DNA of 64,000 nucleotides, taken from the NCBI RefSeq assembly GCF_005484805.1, contig NZ_CP039432.1, positions 3,348,001 through 3,412,000 of the forward strand, read 5' to 3'. Position 1 is the first letter of the stretch. Each line of letters opens with the position of its first letter. Below the pieces are notes generated by a model. That model saw nothing but the letters and a program-made list of their open reading frames with translations, did no database searches and had not been told where the DNA came from. Position numbers and translations under genes: made by a program. Of the stretch, positions 1 through 8,691 are shown piece by piece. Source of the stretch: Rhodococcus sp. SGAir0479 (GTDB lineage Bacteria; Actinomycetota; Actinomycetes; Mycobacteriales; Mycobacteriaceae).

Positions 1-933
<933 letters not shown>

Positions 934-1016
934 TCACCGCCGTCGTCCACGTCATGATCAGTTCCTTTCGCCGTGCCGCGACGCTAGCCAGCGGCGGCGC
1001 GGCGCCGGGAGGGCTC

Positions 1017-1034
1017 CTCCCGCGTGGTGGGAGG
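1017..1034. promoter_or_regulatory. Inverted repeat CCTCCC-N7-GGGAGG, candidate PadR operator
   Basis: Perfect 6-bp arms (CCTCCC and GGGAGG) separated by 7 nt in the divergent promoter region between the SDR gene and the oxygenase operon. The same arms with the same 7-nt spacing recur at 6608-6628, beside the PadR regulator gene. The shared site suggests that one regulator, possibly PadR, controls both regions. This is inference from sequence only. Confidence 0.45.
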
Positions 1035-1089
1035 CGCGGCCCGGCCCGCCGCATCCGCACTCGGGCCGGCCGCCCGGCAGCGCGCTGAA

Positions 1090-1104
1090 GTGGTGCTATA
1101 CCAC
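1090..1104. promoter_or_regulatory. Palindrome GTGGT-N5-ACCAC in divergent promoter region
   Basis: The 15-bp inverted repeat GTGGTGCTATACCAC lies 109 nt upstream of the oxygenase start and about 160 nt upstream of the SDR start. Its centre includes an AT-rich TATA, so it may overlap a -10 region. It is a candidate operator for a local regulator such as the IclR protein encoded at 4850. Confidence 0.4.
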
Positions 1105-1212
1105 GAATTCGGCACGTTCCATCCAGCGGGAAGCACCCTTCACACGCGACACGCCGCCGAGTTCTATGAGGCGCATCACAGCTCCCCCACCCCTGACGGC
1201 ACGGAGGAATTC

Positions 1213-2385
1213 ATGTCAATCGACACCGCAACGGTCAACTCGGACGACGACGTCGAGGTCCGCGAGATCGAAGCCGCGGCAGCCCCCACCCGCTTCGCGC
1301 GCGGCTGGCACTGCCTCGGTCTCCTCCGCGACTTCAAGGACGGCAAGCCGCACTCCATCGAGGCCTTCGGCACCAAGCTCGTCGTCTTCGCCGACAGCAA
1401 GGGCGAACTCAACGTCCTCGACGCCTACTGCCGGCACATGGGCGGTGACCTGAGCCAGGGCGAGATCAAGGGCGACTCCATCGCGTGTCCGTTCCACGAC
1501 TGGCGCTGGAACGGCAAGGGCAAGTGCACCGACATTCCCTACGCCCGCCGTGTGCCGCCGATCGCCAAGACCCGCGCCTGGACGACGCTCGAGCGCAACG
1601 GCCAGCTCTACGTGTGGAACGACCCGCAGGGCAACCCGCCGCCGGCCGAGGTCACCATCCCGGAGATCGCGGGCTACGGCTCCGACGAGTGGACGGACTG
1701 GAGCTGGAAGACCCTGCGCATCAAGGGCTCGCACTGCCGCGAGATCGTCGACAACGTCGTCGACATGGCGCACTTCTTCTACATCCACTACTCGTTCCCG
1801 CGGTACTTCAAGAACGTCTTCGAGGGCCACATCGCCACGCAGTACATGCACTCGACCGGACGTGAGGACGTCATCTCCGGCACCAACTACGACGACCCCA
1901 ACGCCGAGCTCCGTTCGGAGGCCTCGTACTTCGGCCCGTCGTACATGATCGACTGGCTCGAGTCGGACGCCAACGGCCAGACCATCGAGACGGTCCTCAT
2001 CAACTGCCACTACCCGGTGAGCAACAACGAGTTCGTGCTGCAGTACGGCGCGATCGTCAAGAAGCTGCCGGGCCTGTCCGACGAGGAGTCCGAGGGCATG
2101 GCCGCGCAGTTCGCCGAGGGCGTGCAGCTGGGCTTCGAGCAGGACGTCGAGATCTGGAAGAACAAGGCGCCCATCGACAACCCGCTGCTGTCCGAGGAGG
2201 ACGGCCCGGTGTACCAGCTGCGCCGCTGGTACCAGCAGTTCTACGTCGACGTCGAGGACGTCACCGAGGACATGACCAAGCGCTTCGAGTTCGAGATCGA
2301 CACCACCCGGGCGGTCGCGAGCTGGCAGAAGGAGGTCGCGGAGAACATCGCGAAGCAGGCCGAGGGTTCCGCCACGGCGTCCTAG
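1213..2385 (+). CDS. kshA: KshA-type Rieske oxygenase (3-ketosteroid 9-alpha-hydroxylase oxygenase component)
   Basis: 390 residues, the usual size for KshA. The Rieske [2Fe-2S] ligands are Cys73-x-His75 and Cys92-x2-His95 (CRHMGGDL and CPFHDW). The mononuclear iron site is in the segment NVVDMAHFFYIH, with His187 and His192 as ligands, and a third acidic ligand is expected further on. Many stretches match mycobacterial KshA as remembered (RGWHCLG, FGTKLVVFAD, AHFFYIH, YQLRRWY). KshA with its reductase KshB hydroxylates C9 of androstadienedione-type steroids, opening ring B. ATG chosen because GGAGG lies 5-9 nt upstream; longer in-frame starts lack support. The next two genes encode the ring-A hydroxylase and dioxygenase types expected after this step. 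No reductase is seen nearby. Rhodococci often carry several KshA paralogues for different steroids, so the exact substrate is open. Confidence 0.9.
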   Translation: MSIDTATVNSDDDVEVREIEAAAAPTRFARGWHCLGLLRDFKDGKPHSIEAFGTKLVVFADSKGELNVLDAYCRHMGGDLSQGEIKGDSIACPFHDWRWNGKGKCTDIPYARRVPPIAKTRAWTTLERNGQLYVWNDPQGNPPPAEVTIPEIAGYGSDEWTDWSWKTLRIKGSHCREIVDNVVDMAHFFYIHYSFPRYFKNVFEGHIATQYMHSTGREDVISGTNYDDPNAELRSEASYFGPSYMIDWLESDANGQTIETVLINCHYPVSNNEFVLQYGAIVKKLPGLSDEESEGMAAQFAEGVQLGFEQDVEIWKNKAPIDNPLLSEEDGPVYQLRRWYQQFYVDVEDVTEDMTKRFEFEIDTTRAVASWQKEVAENIAKQAEGSATAS

Positions 2386-2427
2386 TCCCCGCCGCGCAGA
2401 ACCACATCCACCAGAAGGAAATTCACC

Positions 2428-3609
2428 ATGAGCTACGAAGTCCTGGCCCGCATCGAGGCCGCCGCCGACGACATCTTCGTCGAAGGCATCGAGGCCGAGC
2501 GGATCGGCAAGGTCGCCGACGCGACCGCCAAGCGCATGAAGGAGGCCGGCTCCATCCGTATGCTCCAGCCCAAGGAGCACGGCGGCCTCGAGGTCCACCC
2601 GCGCGAGTTCGCGGAGACCGTCATGCGGATGGCGTCGCTCAACCCGTCGGCGGGCTGGGTCCACGGCATCGTGGGCGTGCACCCGTGGCAGCTCGCGTTC
2701 GCCGACCCCCGCGTCCAGCAGGAGGTCTGGGGTCAGGACCAGGACACGTGGCTCGCGTCGCCGTACATGCCGGGCGGCATGTGCGTGCCGGTCGACGGCG
2801 GTTACAAGTTCTCCGGCAAGTGGTCGTTCTCCTCCGGGACCGACCACTGCGACTGGGCGTTCCTCGGCGCCTTCGCGTGCAACCCGGACGGCAGCATGGA
2901 GATGCCGCCGCGGATGCTGCACGTGATCATCCCGCGCTCGGACTACGAGATCATCGACGACTCGTGGGACGTCGTGGGCCTGCGCGGCACCGGCTCCAAG
3001 GACGTCGTCGTCAAGGACGCGTTCGTGCCCGACTACCGCGTCATGGACTGCGACGAGGTCATCGACGGCACCGCGGTCCGCAAGTACGGCCGCACCGAGA
3101 CGCTGTACCTGATGCCGTGGTCCAACATGTTCCCGCTCGGCATCACGTCGGCCACCATCGGCATCTGCGAGGGCGTGCTGCACCACGCCAACGAGTACCA
3201 GCGCGAGCGGATCAACCCGCAGGGCACCGCGGTCAAGGACGACCCGTACACGATGTTCGCGGTCGGCGAGGCCACCGCGAAGCTGCGTGCGGCGCGGGAC
3301 TCGCTGCTGGCCAACGTCGACCGCATGTGGGACCTGGTCGACGCCGGCAAGACCCCGACGTTCGAGCAGCGCGCCCTCGGCCGCGAGACCCAGGTGAACG
3401 CGGCGTGGCAGGCCGTCACCGCGATCGACCAGGTCTACGCCCGCTGCGGCGGCAACGCGCTGCGCATGGACAAGCCCATGCAGCGCTTCTGGCGCGACGC
3501 GCACGCCGGTCTGCACCACGCGATCCACGTCCCCGGCACCGTGTACCACGCCGCGACGCTCAGCAGCCTGGGCGTGGACCCGCAGGGCCCGCTCCGCTCG
3601 ATGATCTGA
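2428..3609 (+). CDS. Flavin-dependent monooxygenase, HsaA-like (acyl-CoA dehydrogenase fold)
   Basis: 393 residues with the acyl-CoA dehydrogenase-type fold of group D flavin monooxygenases: an N-terminal helical region, a central beta domain (GYKFSGKWSFSSGTDHCDW) and a C-terminal four-helix bundle ending in the HsaA-like DAHAGLHHAIH segment. HsaA uses reduced flavin supplied by a partner reductase (HsaB) to hydroxylate the phenolic ring A of secosteroids, giving a catechol. It follows the oxygenase gene by 42 nt with a GAAGGAAA ribosome-binding site, and the extradiol dioxygenase follows it, matching the order hydroxylation then ring cleavage. p-Hydroxyphenylacetate-type or other phenol hydroxylases share the fold. 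No flavin reductase gene is seen here. Confidence 0.82.
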   Translation: MSYEVLARIEAAADDIFVEGIEAERIGKVADATAKRMKEAGSIRMLQPKEHGGLEVHPREFAETVMRMASLNPSAGWVHGIVGVHPWQLAFADPRVQQEVWGQDQDTWLASPYMPGGMCVPVDGGYKFSGKWSFSSGTDHCDWAFLGAFACNPDGSMEMPPRMLHVIIPRSDYEIIDDSWDVVGLRGTGSKDVVVKDAFVPDYRVMDCDEVIDGTAVRKYGRTETLYLMPWSNMFPLGITSATIGICEGVLHHANEYQRERINPQGTAVKDDPYTMFAVGEATAKLRAARDSLLANVDRMWDLVDAGKTPTFEQRALGRETQVNAAWQAVTAIDQVYARCGGNALRMDKPMQRFWRDAHAGLHHAIHVPGTVYHAATLSSLGVDPQGPLRSMI

Positions 3610-3651
3610 TCCCCGGATCCCTCACCTTCGAATCCACAACGGAGACACACC

Positions 3652-4584
3652 ATGACGAACCCCAATGTCGGCGGCTTCGGCACCGACATCCGCGCTCTGG
3701 GCTACGTGAAGGTCCAGACCAACGACATGGACCGCTGGCGCACCTTCGCGTTCGACGTGCTCGGTTTCGCGGAGGGCTCCGGCCCGGACCCCGACGCGCT
3801 GTACCTGCGCATGGACGAGCGGGCGGCCCGCATCGTCGTCGTCCCCGGTGAGACCGACGAGGTCGTCACCGTCGGCTGGGAGGTCCGTGACCACGCCGCT
3901 CTGGTCCGGGTCACCGAGGCCGTCGAACGGGCCGGGATCCCGGTCAAGCCGCTGTCGCTGGAGGAGGCGGACGCCCGCCGCGTCGAGGAGGTCGTGACCT
4001 TCCAGGATCCCGCCGGCACGACGCTCGAGGTCTTCCACGGCGCGGTCCTCGACCACAGCCCCGTCGTCACCCCGTTCGGCGCCAAGTTTGTCACCGGAGC
4101 ACAGGGTCTGGGGCACGTCGTGCTGCCGACGATGGACCCCAACGGCACGTTCGACTTCTACACCGACGTGCTCGGCTTCCTGCCGCGCGGCGCCTTCCGG
4201 ATCCCGGCGCCGCCGGAGTTCGGTCCGCTGCGGGTGCGCTTCCTCGGCGTCAACCAGCGGCACCACAGCCTGGCGCTGTGCCCGGCCCCGCACGGCGGTG
4301 CGCCCGGCCTGGTGCACATCATGGTCGAGGTCGACACGCTCGACGCCGTCGGACAGGCACTCGACCGCGTCGTGAAGGACGGCTTCTCGGTGTCGTCGAC
4401 GCTGGGCCGCCACACCAACGACAAGATGGTGTCCTTCTACGTCCGCGCCCCCGGTGGCTGGGACGTCGAGTTCGGCACCGACGGCCACCTGGTGGACGAG
4501 GCGTACTACACGTCCGAGGAGATCACCGCCGACAGCTACTGGGGCCACGACTGGTCCGGCAGCGAGCCGCTCGCGGCCATGTAG
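3652..4584 (+). CDS. Type I extradiol dioxygenase (BphC/HsaC-like)
   Basis: 310 residues in two vicinal-oxygen-chelate repeats, as in 2,3-dihydroxybiphenyl 1,2-dioxygenase and HsaC. The metal ligands of the C-terminal half are visible as His155 (GLGHVVL), His222 (LVHIMVEV) and Glu273 (WDVEFG); His205 in RHHSLAL fits the active-site histidine. The enzyme would cleave the catechol made by the preceding hydroxylase next to its hydroxyls using Fe(II) and O2. It lies 42 nt after the hydroxylase gene and ends the probable operon. The last 21 bases, including the stop codon, fall in the first unit of a 23-bp tandem repeat, so the C-terminus SEPLAAM may have been shaped by repeat expansion. A hydrolase of the HsaD type is not in the window. 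Confidence 0.87.
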   Translation: MTNPNVGGFGTDIRALGYVKVQTNDMDRWRTFAFDVLGFAEGSGPDPDALYLRMDERAARIVVVPGETDEVVTVGWEVRDHAALVRVTEAVERAGIPVKPLSLEEADARRVEEVVTFQDPAGTTLEVFHGAVLDHSPVVTPFGAKFVTGAQGLGHVVLPTMDPNGTFDFYTDVLGFLPRGAFRIPAPPEFGPLRVRFLGVNQRHHSLALCPAPHGGAPGLVHIMVEVDTLDAVGQALDRVVKDGFSVSSTLGRHTNDKMVSFYVRAPGGWDVEFGTDGHLVDEAYYTSEEITADSYWGHDWSGSEPLAAM

Positions 4585-4654
4585 AAGAGCCGCTCGCGGC
4601 CGTGTAGAAGAGCCGCTCGCGGCCGTGCAGAAGCGCCGCTCGCGGCGTGCAGAA
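4564..4654. repeat. 23-bp tandem repeat (4 units) at the 3' end of the dioxygenase gene
   Basis: Four head-to-tail units at 4564-4586, 4587-4609, 4610-4632 and 4633-4654 (the last is 22 bp). Units 1-3 differ at one or two positions. Each contains the self-complementary core GCCGCTCGCGGC, so every unit can fold as a small hairpin. Unit 1 contains the stop codon of the dioxygenase gene; unit 2 repeats that TAG. A strong terminator follows at 4685. Confidence 0.9.
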
Positions 4655-4684
4655 CCCGCACCACAACCGCACATCGCTCCCGTC

Positions 4685-4727
4685 AGGGGGAACCCCCGTC
4701 CCAGCAGGGACACCGGGTTCCCCCTTT
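4685..4727 (+). terminator. Terminator of the oxygenase operon
   Basis: Perfect 11-bp inverted repeat (AGGGGGAACCC at 4685-4695 and its complement at 4715-4725) with a 19-nt loop, followed by TTT. It lies after the tandem repeat and before the IclR gene. Confidence 0.8.
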
Positions 4728-4754
4728 CGGTGTATCTCGATCTTGGTGACCTAC

Positions 4755-4797
4755 TTCACAAATTCACGAAGCTGTGTCATTATTTCTAATCGAAATA
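4755..4797 (+). promoter_or_regulatory. Promoter with overlapping inverted repeat, probable IclR autoregulatory site
   Basis: A -35-like TTCACA (4755-4760) and a -10-like CATTAT (4778-4783) are separated by 17 nt. The inverted repeat TATTTC-N5-GAAATA (4781-4797) overlaps the -10 and the likely start point. This placement suits autorepression by the IclR-type protein encoded just downstream. The stretch is unusually AT-rich for this window. Confidence 0.5.
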
Positions 4798-4849
4798 CCC
4801 ACGTCAGATGGGTCTCACCGCGATGCTCGAAGAAGTGAGGGAGACATCG

Positions 4850-5638
4850 ATGACCGCACCAGCGACTGCAGACTCCACCCCGACCGCAATTCTCGAACGC
4901 ATTTCTCTCGTCCTGGACACGTTCGACGGCCCCGGCCGCCTGACGCTGGCCCAGGTCGTCAAGCGGACCGGGCTACCGCGGTCGTCGGCACATCGGATGC
5001 TCGAACGCCTCGTCGAGATGCGGTGGTTGCGCCGCGACGGCCGCGACTACGAGCTGGGCACCCGGCTGATGGAGCTCGGCTCCATCGCGGTCCACCAGAA
5101 CCGCCTGCACGGCGCGGCCGCGCCGATCCTGCAGGAGCTGCACCGCGTCACCGGTTACGTCGTCCACCTCGGGGTGCTCGACGGATCCGACGTGCTCTAC
5201 CTCGACAAGATCGGCGGACGGCTCGCCGCCGAACTGCCCACCCGGGTCGGCAGCCGCTACCCGGCGCGTAACTCCGCGATCGGCAAGGCATTGCTGGCCT
5301 ACACCCCCGGCTGCGCCGACAGCCTCGCCGAGTTCACCCCCGAGCTGCACAAGGTCCGCGAGATGGGCGTGGCCTACGAGGTCAGTCAGATCTCCGGCGG
5401 GATCGGCATCATCGCGGTGCCGATCGGCCCCGTCGGCGGCGTGCTGGCCGCGCTGTCCATCTGCGGCCCCACCAGCCACCTCAAGTTCGACCACCGGCAC
5501 GCGTCGCCGGTCCGCATGGCGGCGAACGCGATCCTGCAGTCGCTCACCGGACGCACCGGCGCCGCCCCCATCGCCCACCGCAATCGGCTCGAGAGCATGC
5601 CCACCGCGGCGTCCCGCCCGCGCCTGCAGTACGCCTGA
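4850..5638 (+). CDS. IclR-family transcriptional regulator
   Basis: 262 residues. The N-terminal winged helix-turn-helix is seen in LTLAQVVKRTGLPRSSAHRML (about residues 30-50), followed by an IclR effector domain containing GSRYPARNSAIGKALLAY and the C-terminal segment GGIGIIAVPIGP. IclR proteins bind small aromatic or acid effectors and usually control neighbouring catabolic genes. ATG at 4850 is chosen because AGGGAG lies 7-12 nt upstream; an in-frame ATG at 4808 has no such site. The gene follows the oxygenase operon in the same direction but has its own candidate promoter and an overlapping inverted repeat. The likely targets are the upstream catabolic genes and itself; the effector is unknown. 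Confidence 0.88.
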   Translation: MTAPATADSTPTAILERISLVLDTFDGPGRLTLAQVVKRTGLPRSSAHRMLERLVEMRWLRRDGRDYELGTRLMELGSIAVHQNRLHGAAAPILQELHRVTGYVVHLGVLDGSDVLYLDKIGGRLAAELPTRVGSRYPARNSAIGKALLAYTPGCADSLAEFTPELHKVREMGVAYEVSQISGGIGIIAVPIGPVGGVLAALSICGPTSHLKFDHRHASPVRMAANAILQSLTGRTGAAPIAHRNRLESMPTAASRPRLQYA

Positions 5639-5832
5639 CCGCCGACGGCGTGCCCACCACGCACCGCCGGTACGACGAGTTGTTCCACGGATTCACGACG
5701 CTCGCGGCGCGGTCCGCGACGCAGGATGCGCGAAAGCCGTTGCAGGAGGACCAGTCCGCGGTCCCCGGCGGCGGGTGCCGGTGACCTACGACCGGTCCGG
5801 GTGAGGTCCGGGCCCCGAGCGGCGTCAGGCGG

Positions 5833-6537
5833 TCAGCTCCGCCGGCGTCGCTCGAGGCCCTCGACGAAATCCTCGACATCACGCCAGGAGCCGGCCACCT
5901 CCGGAACCGGATTGCCCAGCTCGTCCCTCGCCCGAACGTCGGCGAACGTCTCGGCGGCCTCGTCGATGTCGTCCAGAATCTGCCGGGCGAGGTCGATCTC
6001 CGCCTGGAAGTAGCGCTCGGCCCACAGCAGGCTCATCTTCGAGAAGGCCCACGACGGTTCGCGGGTGGCGTGGTCGCCGTGCAGCTTGGCCCGCTCCCGC
6101 ATCGACTCCATGTTCTCGATGTGCGACCGGACGAGCTCCTTGAGCTGGTCCGGCTCGTTGAGGTGCCCCATCCACAGCCGCAACATGAGGCCGTGCTTGA
6201 GCACCGGCTGCTCCACCGGCGCGTCCCGCGACCAGTTCCGCACCGCCCGGGTGCCGCGGCCGGTGATGCGGTACACCCGCCGGCCCCGCTCGCCCGGCTC
6301 CGACACCATCTCCGACTCGACCAGACCGGCCGTCTCGAGCTTCTTGAGTTCGGCGTAGATCTGGCTGATGGACGGGCTCCAGTAGAAGAAGCCGATGCTC
6401 CAGTCCGCCCACTTCTTCAGGTCGTATCCGGTGAGCCCCTCACCGAGCGTGAGCATCCCCAACACGGCCCAACTGGTCGCGGGTAACGGCGGGTAGCCGT
6501 CGTCGGGAGCGTCGGCGGTGGGCTCGATCTCGGGCAT
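5833..6537 (-). CDS. PadR-family transcriptional regulator
   Basis: 234 residues. The N-terminal PadR winged helix is visible from WAVLGMLTLGEGLTGYDLKKW through SISQIYAELKKLETAGLVESE and RRVYRITGRG. A C-terminal helical dimerisation region follows (about residues 110-200, rich in charged helices), as in the Vir-like PadR subgroup. PadR proteins repress catabolic or efflux genes and respond to phenolic compounds or other ligands. The start appears leaderless: a -10-like TAGTCT lies 6 nt before the ATG on the minus strand. The gene is divergent from the small protein at 6689 and the oxidoreductase at 7013. The intervening region carries the inverted repeat that also occurs upstream of the oxygenase operon, so PadR may link both transcription units. 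Confidence 0.88.
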   Translation of the reverse strand: MPEIEPTADAPDDGYPPLPATSWAVLGMLTLGEGLTGYDLKKWADWSIGFFYWSPSISQIYAELKKLETAGLVESEMVSEPGERGRRVYRITGRGTRAVRNWSRDAPVEQPVLKHGLMLRLWMGHLNEPDQLKELVRSHIENMESMRERAKLHGDHATREPSWAFSKMSLLWAERYFQAEIDLARQILDDIDEAAETFADVRARDELGNPVPEVAGSWRDVEDFVEGLERRRRS

Positions 6538-6607
6538 GTTCGCAGACTAACAGCCCAGGTAGACGGCGGTTACCGGCCGGTCGGAACCGCCCGCTCACCG
6601 GGACGTC

Positions 6608-6628
6608 CCCTCCCGCTGCGTGGGAGGG
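6608..6628. promoter_or_regulatory. Inverted repeat CCCTCCC-N7-GGGAGGG, candidate PadR operator
   Basis: Perfect 7-bp arms with a 7-nt spacer between the PadR gene and its divergent neighbour. The inner arms and the spacing are identical to the repeat at 1017-1034. PadR regulators commonly bind inverted repeats in their own divergent promoter, so this is the best local candidate site. Confidence 0.5.
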
Positions 6629-6688
6629 AACGCGCACGAAGCACCCGAAGTGACTACCGTCACCCATGGAATCCAGGGAGGTCCGATC

Positions 6689-6943
6689 ATGGAGAGCGTC
6701 CGCTGCAACAGCTGCAGCAACCGAGTCCTCGTCGAGAAGTACAGCGATGCGCACACCAGCATCCAGTGGCTCGACGACGCCGACAGCGTCTGCCCCGAGT
6801 TCGCGAAGACGCGCACCGACCAGGACGGGCGCGCGTGGGTACCCACGTGCCACAAGCTGCAGGAGACGATCGACGACCTCATCGTCTCGGGCCAGATCGG
6901 CCTGTCGCTGCGCAGCTACCCGGTGCCCGGCCGACTGGAGTGA
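6689..6943 (+). CDS. Small conserved-looking cysteine protein, function unknown
   Basis: 84 residues. The cysteines are arranged as CNSC near the N-terminus, then CPEF and CHKL, which would allow a zinc- or iron-binding fold; no known family is recognised. ATG at 6689 is chosen because AGGGAGG lies about 8 nt upstream; earlier in-frame codons lack a site. It is divergent from the PadR gene and 69 nt upstream of the F420-type oxidoreductase, with which it may be co-regulated through the palindrome at 6608. A role as a small redox or regulatory partner is possible but is only inference. Confidence 0.7.
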   Translation: MESVRCNSCSNRVLVEKYSDAHTSIQWLDDADSVCPEFAKTRTDQDGRAWVPTCHKLQETIDDLIVSGQIGLSLRSYPVPGRLE

Positions 6944-7012
6944 CCCCGGGGCGCGGTCCCGATCGCCGGGACTGCGCTCCCCGACAACAGAATTCGCCGA
7001 TACGGTCGAGCG

Positions 7013-7885
7013 ATGGAGTGGGCACTGTCGGGCGCGATGATCGCGCCCCGTGAGCTGATGGACCTCGCGCGCGTGGCCGACGAGGTGGGATTCGACATGC
7101 TGGCCATGCCGGACTCGGTGTTCTATCCCGAGACGGTGTCGGCGGACTACCCGTACTCGCCGGACGGCAAGCGGATGTGGTCGCCGGAGACGGCGATGCC
7201 GGATCCGTTCATCGCGATGGCCGCGATGGCCGCCGTGACGGAGCGCCTGCGCTTCTGCACCAACGTCCTCAAGCTGCCGTTGCGCGATCCGCTGCTCACC
7301 GCCAAGCAGGTCGCGACCATGGCGGTGATGTCGGACAACCGCGTCGCGATCGGCGTCGGACTGTCCTGGATCCCCGAGGAGTTCCGCTTCACCGGCACCG
7401 AGATGCGCACCCGCGGCGCCCGTACCGACGAGGCCATCCGCATCGTCAAGGCCGTCTGCGCCGGCGACGGCCCGCAGTGGGTCGAGTTCCACGGCAAGCA
7501 CTACGACTTCGACCGGTTGATGATCAGCCCGGCGCCGGACCGGCCGGTCCCGATCTACGTCGGCGGCCACAGCGAGCCCGGGTTGCGCCGCGCCGCCCGG
7601 TTCGCCGACGGCTGGATCTCCGTGAACACCGGCTCCGCGCAGCTGAAGGACGCGATCGGCCGGCTCACCGAGCTGCGCGCCGAATTCGGGCGCGCCGACG
7701 AGCCTTTCGAGGTGGACGCCTCCCCCACCGACGTCTCCGACATCGCCGGCTACCGCGCGCTGGCGGACATCGGCGTCACCCGGTGCCGCGTCACCCCGTG
7801 GCGGCTCTACGACGTCGACCCGTCGGATCCGCGGGCCCGTCTCGACGCCGTCCGCCGGTTCGCGGACGACGCCATCCACTCCTGA
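7013..7885 (+). CDS. LLM-class (luciferase-like) oxidoreductase, probably F420-dependent
   Basis: 290 residues with the luciferase-like monooxygenase fold: an N-terminal strand MEWALSG, LARVADEVGFDMLAMPDSVFY, an AMAAVTERLRFCTNVL segment (about residues 70-85), VAIGVGLSWIPEEF and a C-terminal PIYVGGHSEPGLRRAARFADGWI motif. In actinobacteria this subgroup generally uses coenzyme F420; FMNH2 use cannot be excluded. A -10-like TACGGT ends 6 nt before the ATG and there is no ribosome-binding site, so the transcript looks leaderless. It closes the catabolic island; a long palindrome separates it from the convergent importer operon. Confidence 0.85.
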   Translation: MEWALSGAMIAPRELMDLARVADEVGFDMLAMPDSVFYPETVSADYPYSPDGKRMWSPETAMPDPFIAMAAMAAVTERLRFCTNVLKLPLRDPLLTAKQVATMAVMSDNRVAIGVGLSWIPEEFRFTGTEMRTRGARTDEAIRIVKAVCAGDGPQWVEFHGKHYDFDRLMISPAPDRPVPIYVGGHSEPGLRRAARFADGWISVNTGSAQLKDAIGRLTELRAEFGRADEPFEVDASPTDVSDIAGYRALADIGVTRCRVTPWRLYDVDPSDPRARLDAVRRFADDAIHS

Positions 7886-7895
7886 CCGTCGGAAC

Positions 7896-7958
7896 CCCTG
7901 AACGGGAATTCACGGCACGGTTTCGCGAGCGAAGCGTGCCGTGAATTCCCGTTCAGGG
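7896..7958. repeat. Long dispersed palindrome, solo copy (family A)
   Basis: Perfect 24-bp arms at 7896-7919 and 7935-7958, each containing GAATTC, with an additional inner TTCGC-GA-GCGAA stem at 7922-7933. Nearly the whole 63 bp is self-complementary. Close copies lie at 12904-12966 and 13943-13997. It sits between convergent genes, where it could act as a bidirectional terminator, but another copy lies upstream of a gene, so termination is not its only context. Confidence 0.92.
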
Positions 7959-7971
7959 TTGGGAGCGGCGT

Positions 7972-8691
7972 TCAGACGCGGCCGAAGTACGCGTCCCGCA
8001 GCACCGCGATGTCGTCGATCTCCGACGCCGGCGAATCCATCACGACCTTCCCGATGTCGAGAACGGTCACGTGGTCGGCCACGCTCATCGCGGCCTCGAC
8101 GGCCTGCTCGACGAGGAGGACGGCCAGCCCGGTCTCCTTGAGCAGCTGCACCCGCTCCATCACCTCGTTGACGATGACCGGGGCCAGGCCGCCGGACGGC
8201 TCGTCGAGCAGCAGCAGCGCCGGGTTCGACATCAGTGCCGCACCGATCGCCAGCATCTGCTGCTGGCCCCCGGACATCGACCCCGCCAGCAGCTTCCGCT
8301 TCTCCCCGAGGATCGGGAACATCTCGTAGATGCGCTCGACGTCGGGGCCGAGCGCACTGCGCCGCATCCTGCGGGTGTAGCCGCCGAGCAGCAGGTTCTG
8401 CTCGACGGTCTGCTTGTGGAAGACCCGCTTGCCCTCCTGCACGTAGGCCATTCCGCGGCGCACCCGCTGGTGGGCGGCGACACCGGAGATGTCCTGCCCG
8501 TTCATCTCGATGGTGCCCCCGTGCACCTTGTTCAGCCCGGAGATCGCGCGCAGCGTGCTGGTCTTGCCGGCACCGTTGCGCCCCAGCAGCGCGGTGACCC
8601 GGCCCGGGAAGACGTCGAACGAGACGTCCCACACCACCCGCAGGTCACCATAACCGGACTGCAGATTCTTCACGCTCAGAACCGGTTCCAT
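7972..8691 (-). CDS. livF: ABC transporter ATP-binding protein, LivF type
   Basis: 239 residues. Walker A is GRNGAGKT, the Q-loop region is AYVQEGKRVF, the signature is MSGGQQQM, Walker B is LLLLDEPSGGLAP and the switch histidine is replaced in LLVEQAVE (VEQ, as usual for LivF). It is one of the two ATPases of a branched-chain-type (HAAT) importer. Its ATG overlaps the stop codon of the LivM-LivG fusion gene as TGATG, so it is the last gene of a four-protein operon reading 12632 to 7972. A long palindrome follows its stop codon. Confidence 0.93.
   Translation of the reverse strand: MEPVLSVKNLQSGYGDLRVVWDVSFDVFPGRVTALLGRNGAGKTSTLRAISGLNKVHGGTIEMNGQDISGVAAHQRVRRGMAYVQEGKRVFHKQTVEQNLLLGGYTRRMRRSALGPDVERIYEMFPILGEKRKLLAGSMSGGQQQMLAIGAALMSNPALLLLDEPSGGLAPVIVNEVMERVQLLKETGLAVLLVEQAVEAAMSVADHVTVLDIGKVVMDSPASEIDDIAVLRDAYFGRV

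Noticed and set aside
1216-3549. 777-codon open frame on the minus strand opposite the oxygenase and hydroxylase genes
   Set aside because: Shadow frame in high-GC DNA; the plus strand has clear enzyme motifs and ribosome-binding sites.
5639-5832. Possible short gene between the IclR and PadR genes
   Set aside because: Short frames exist but none has a ribosome-binding site, -10 box or recognisable product.
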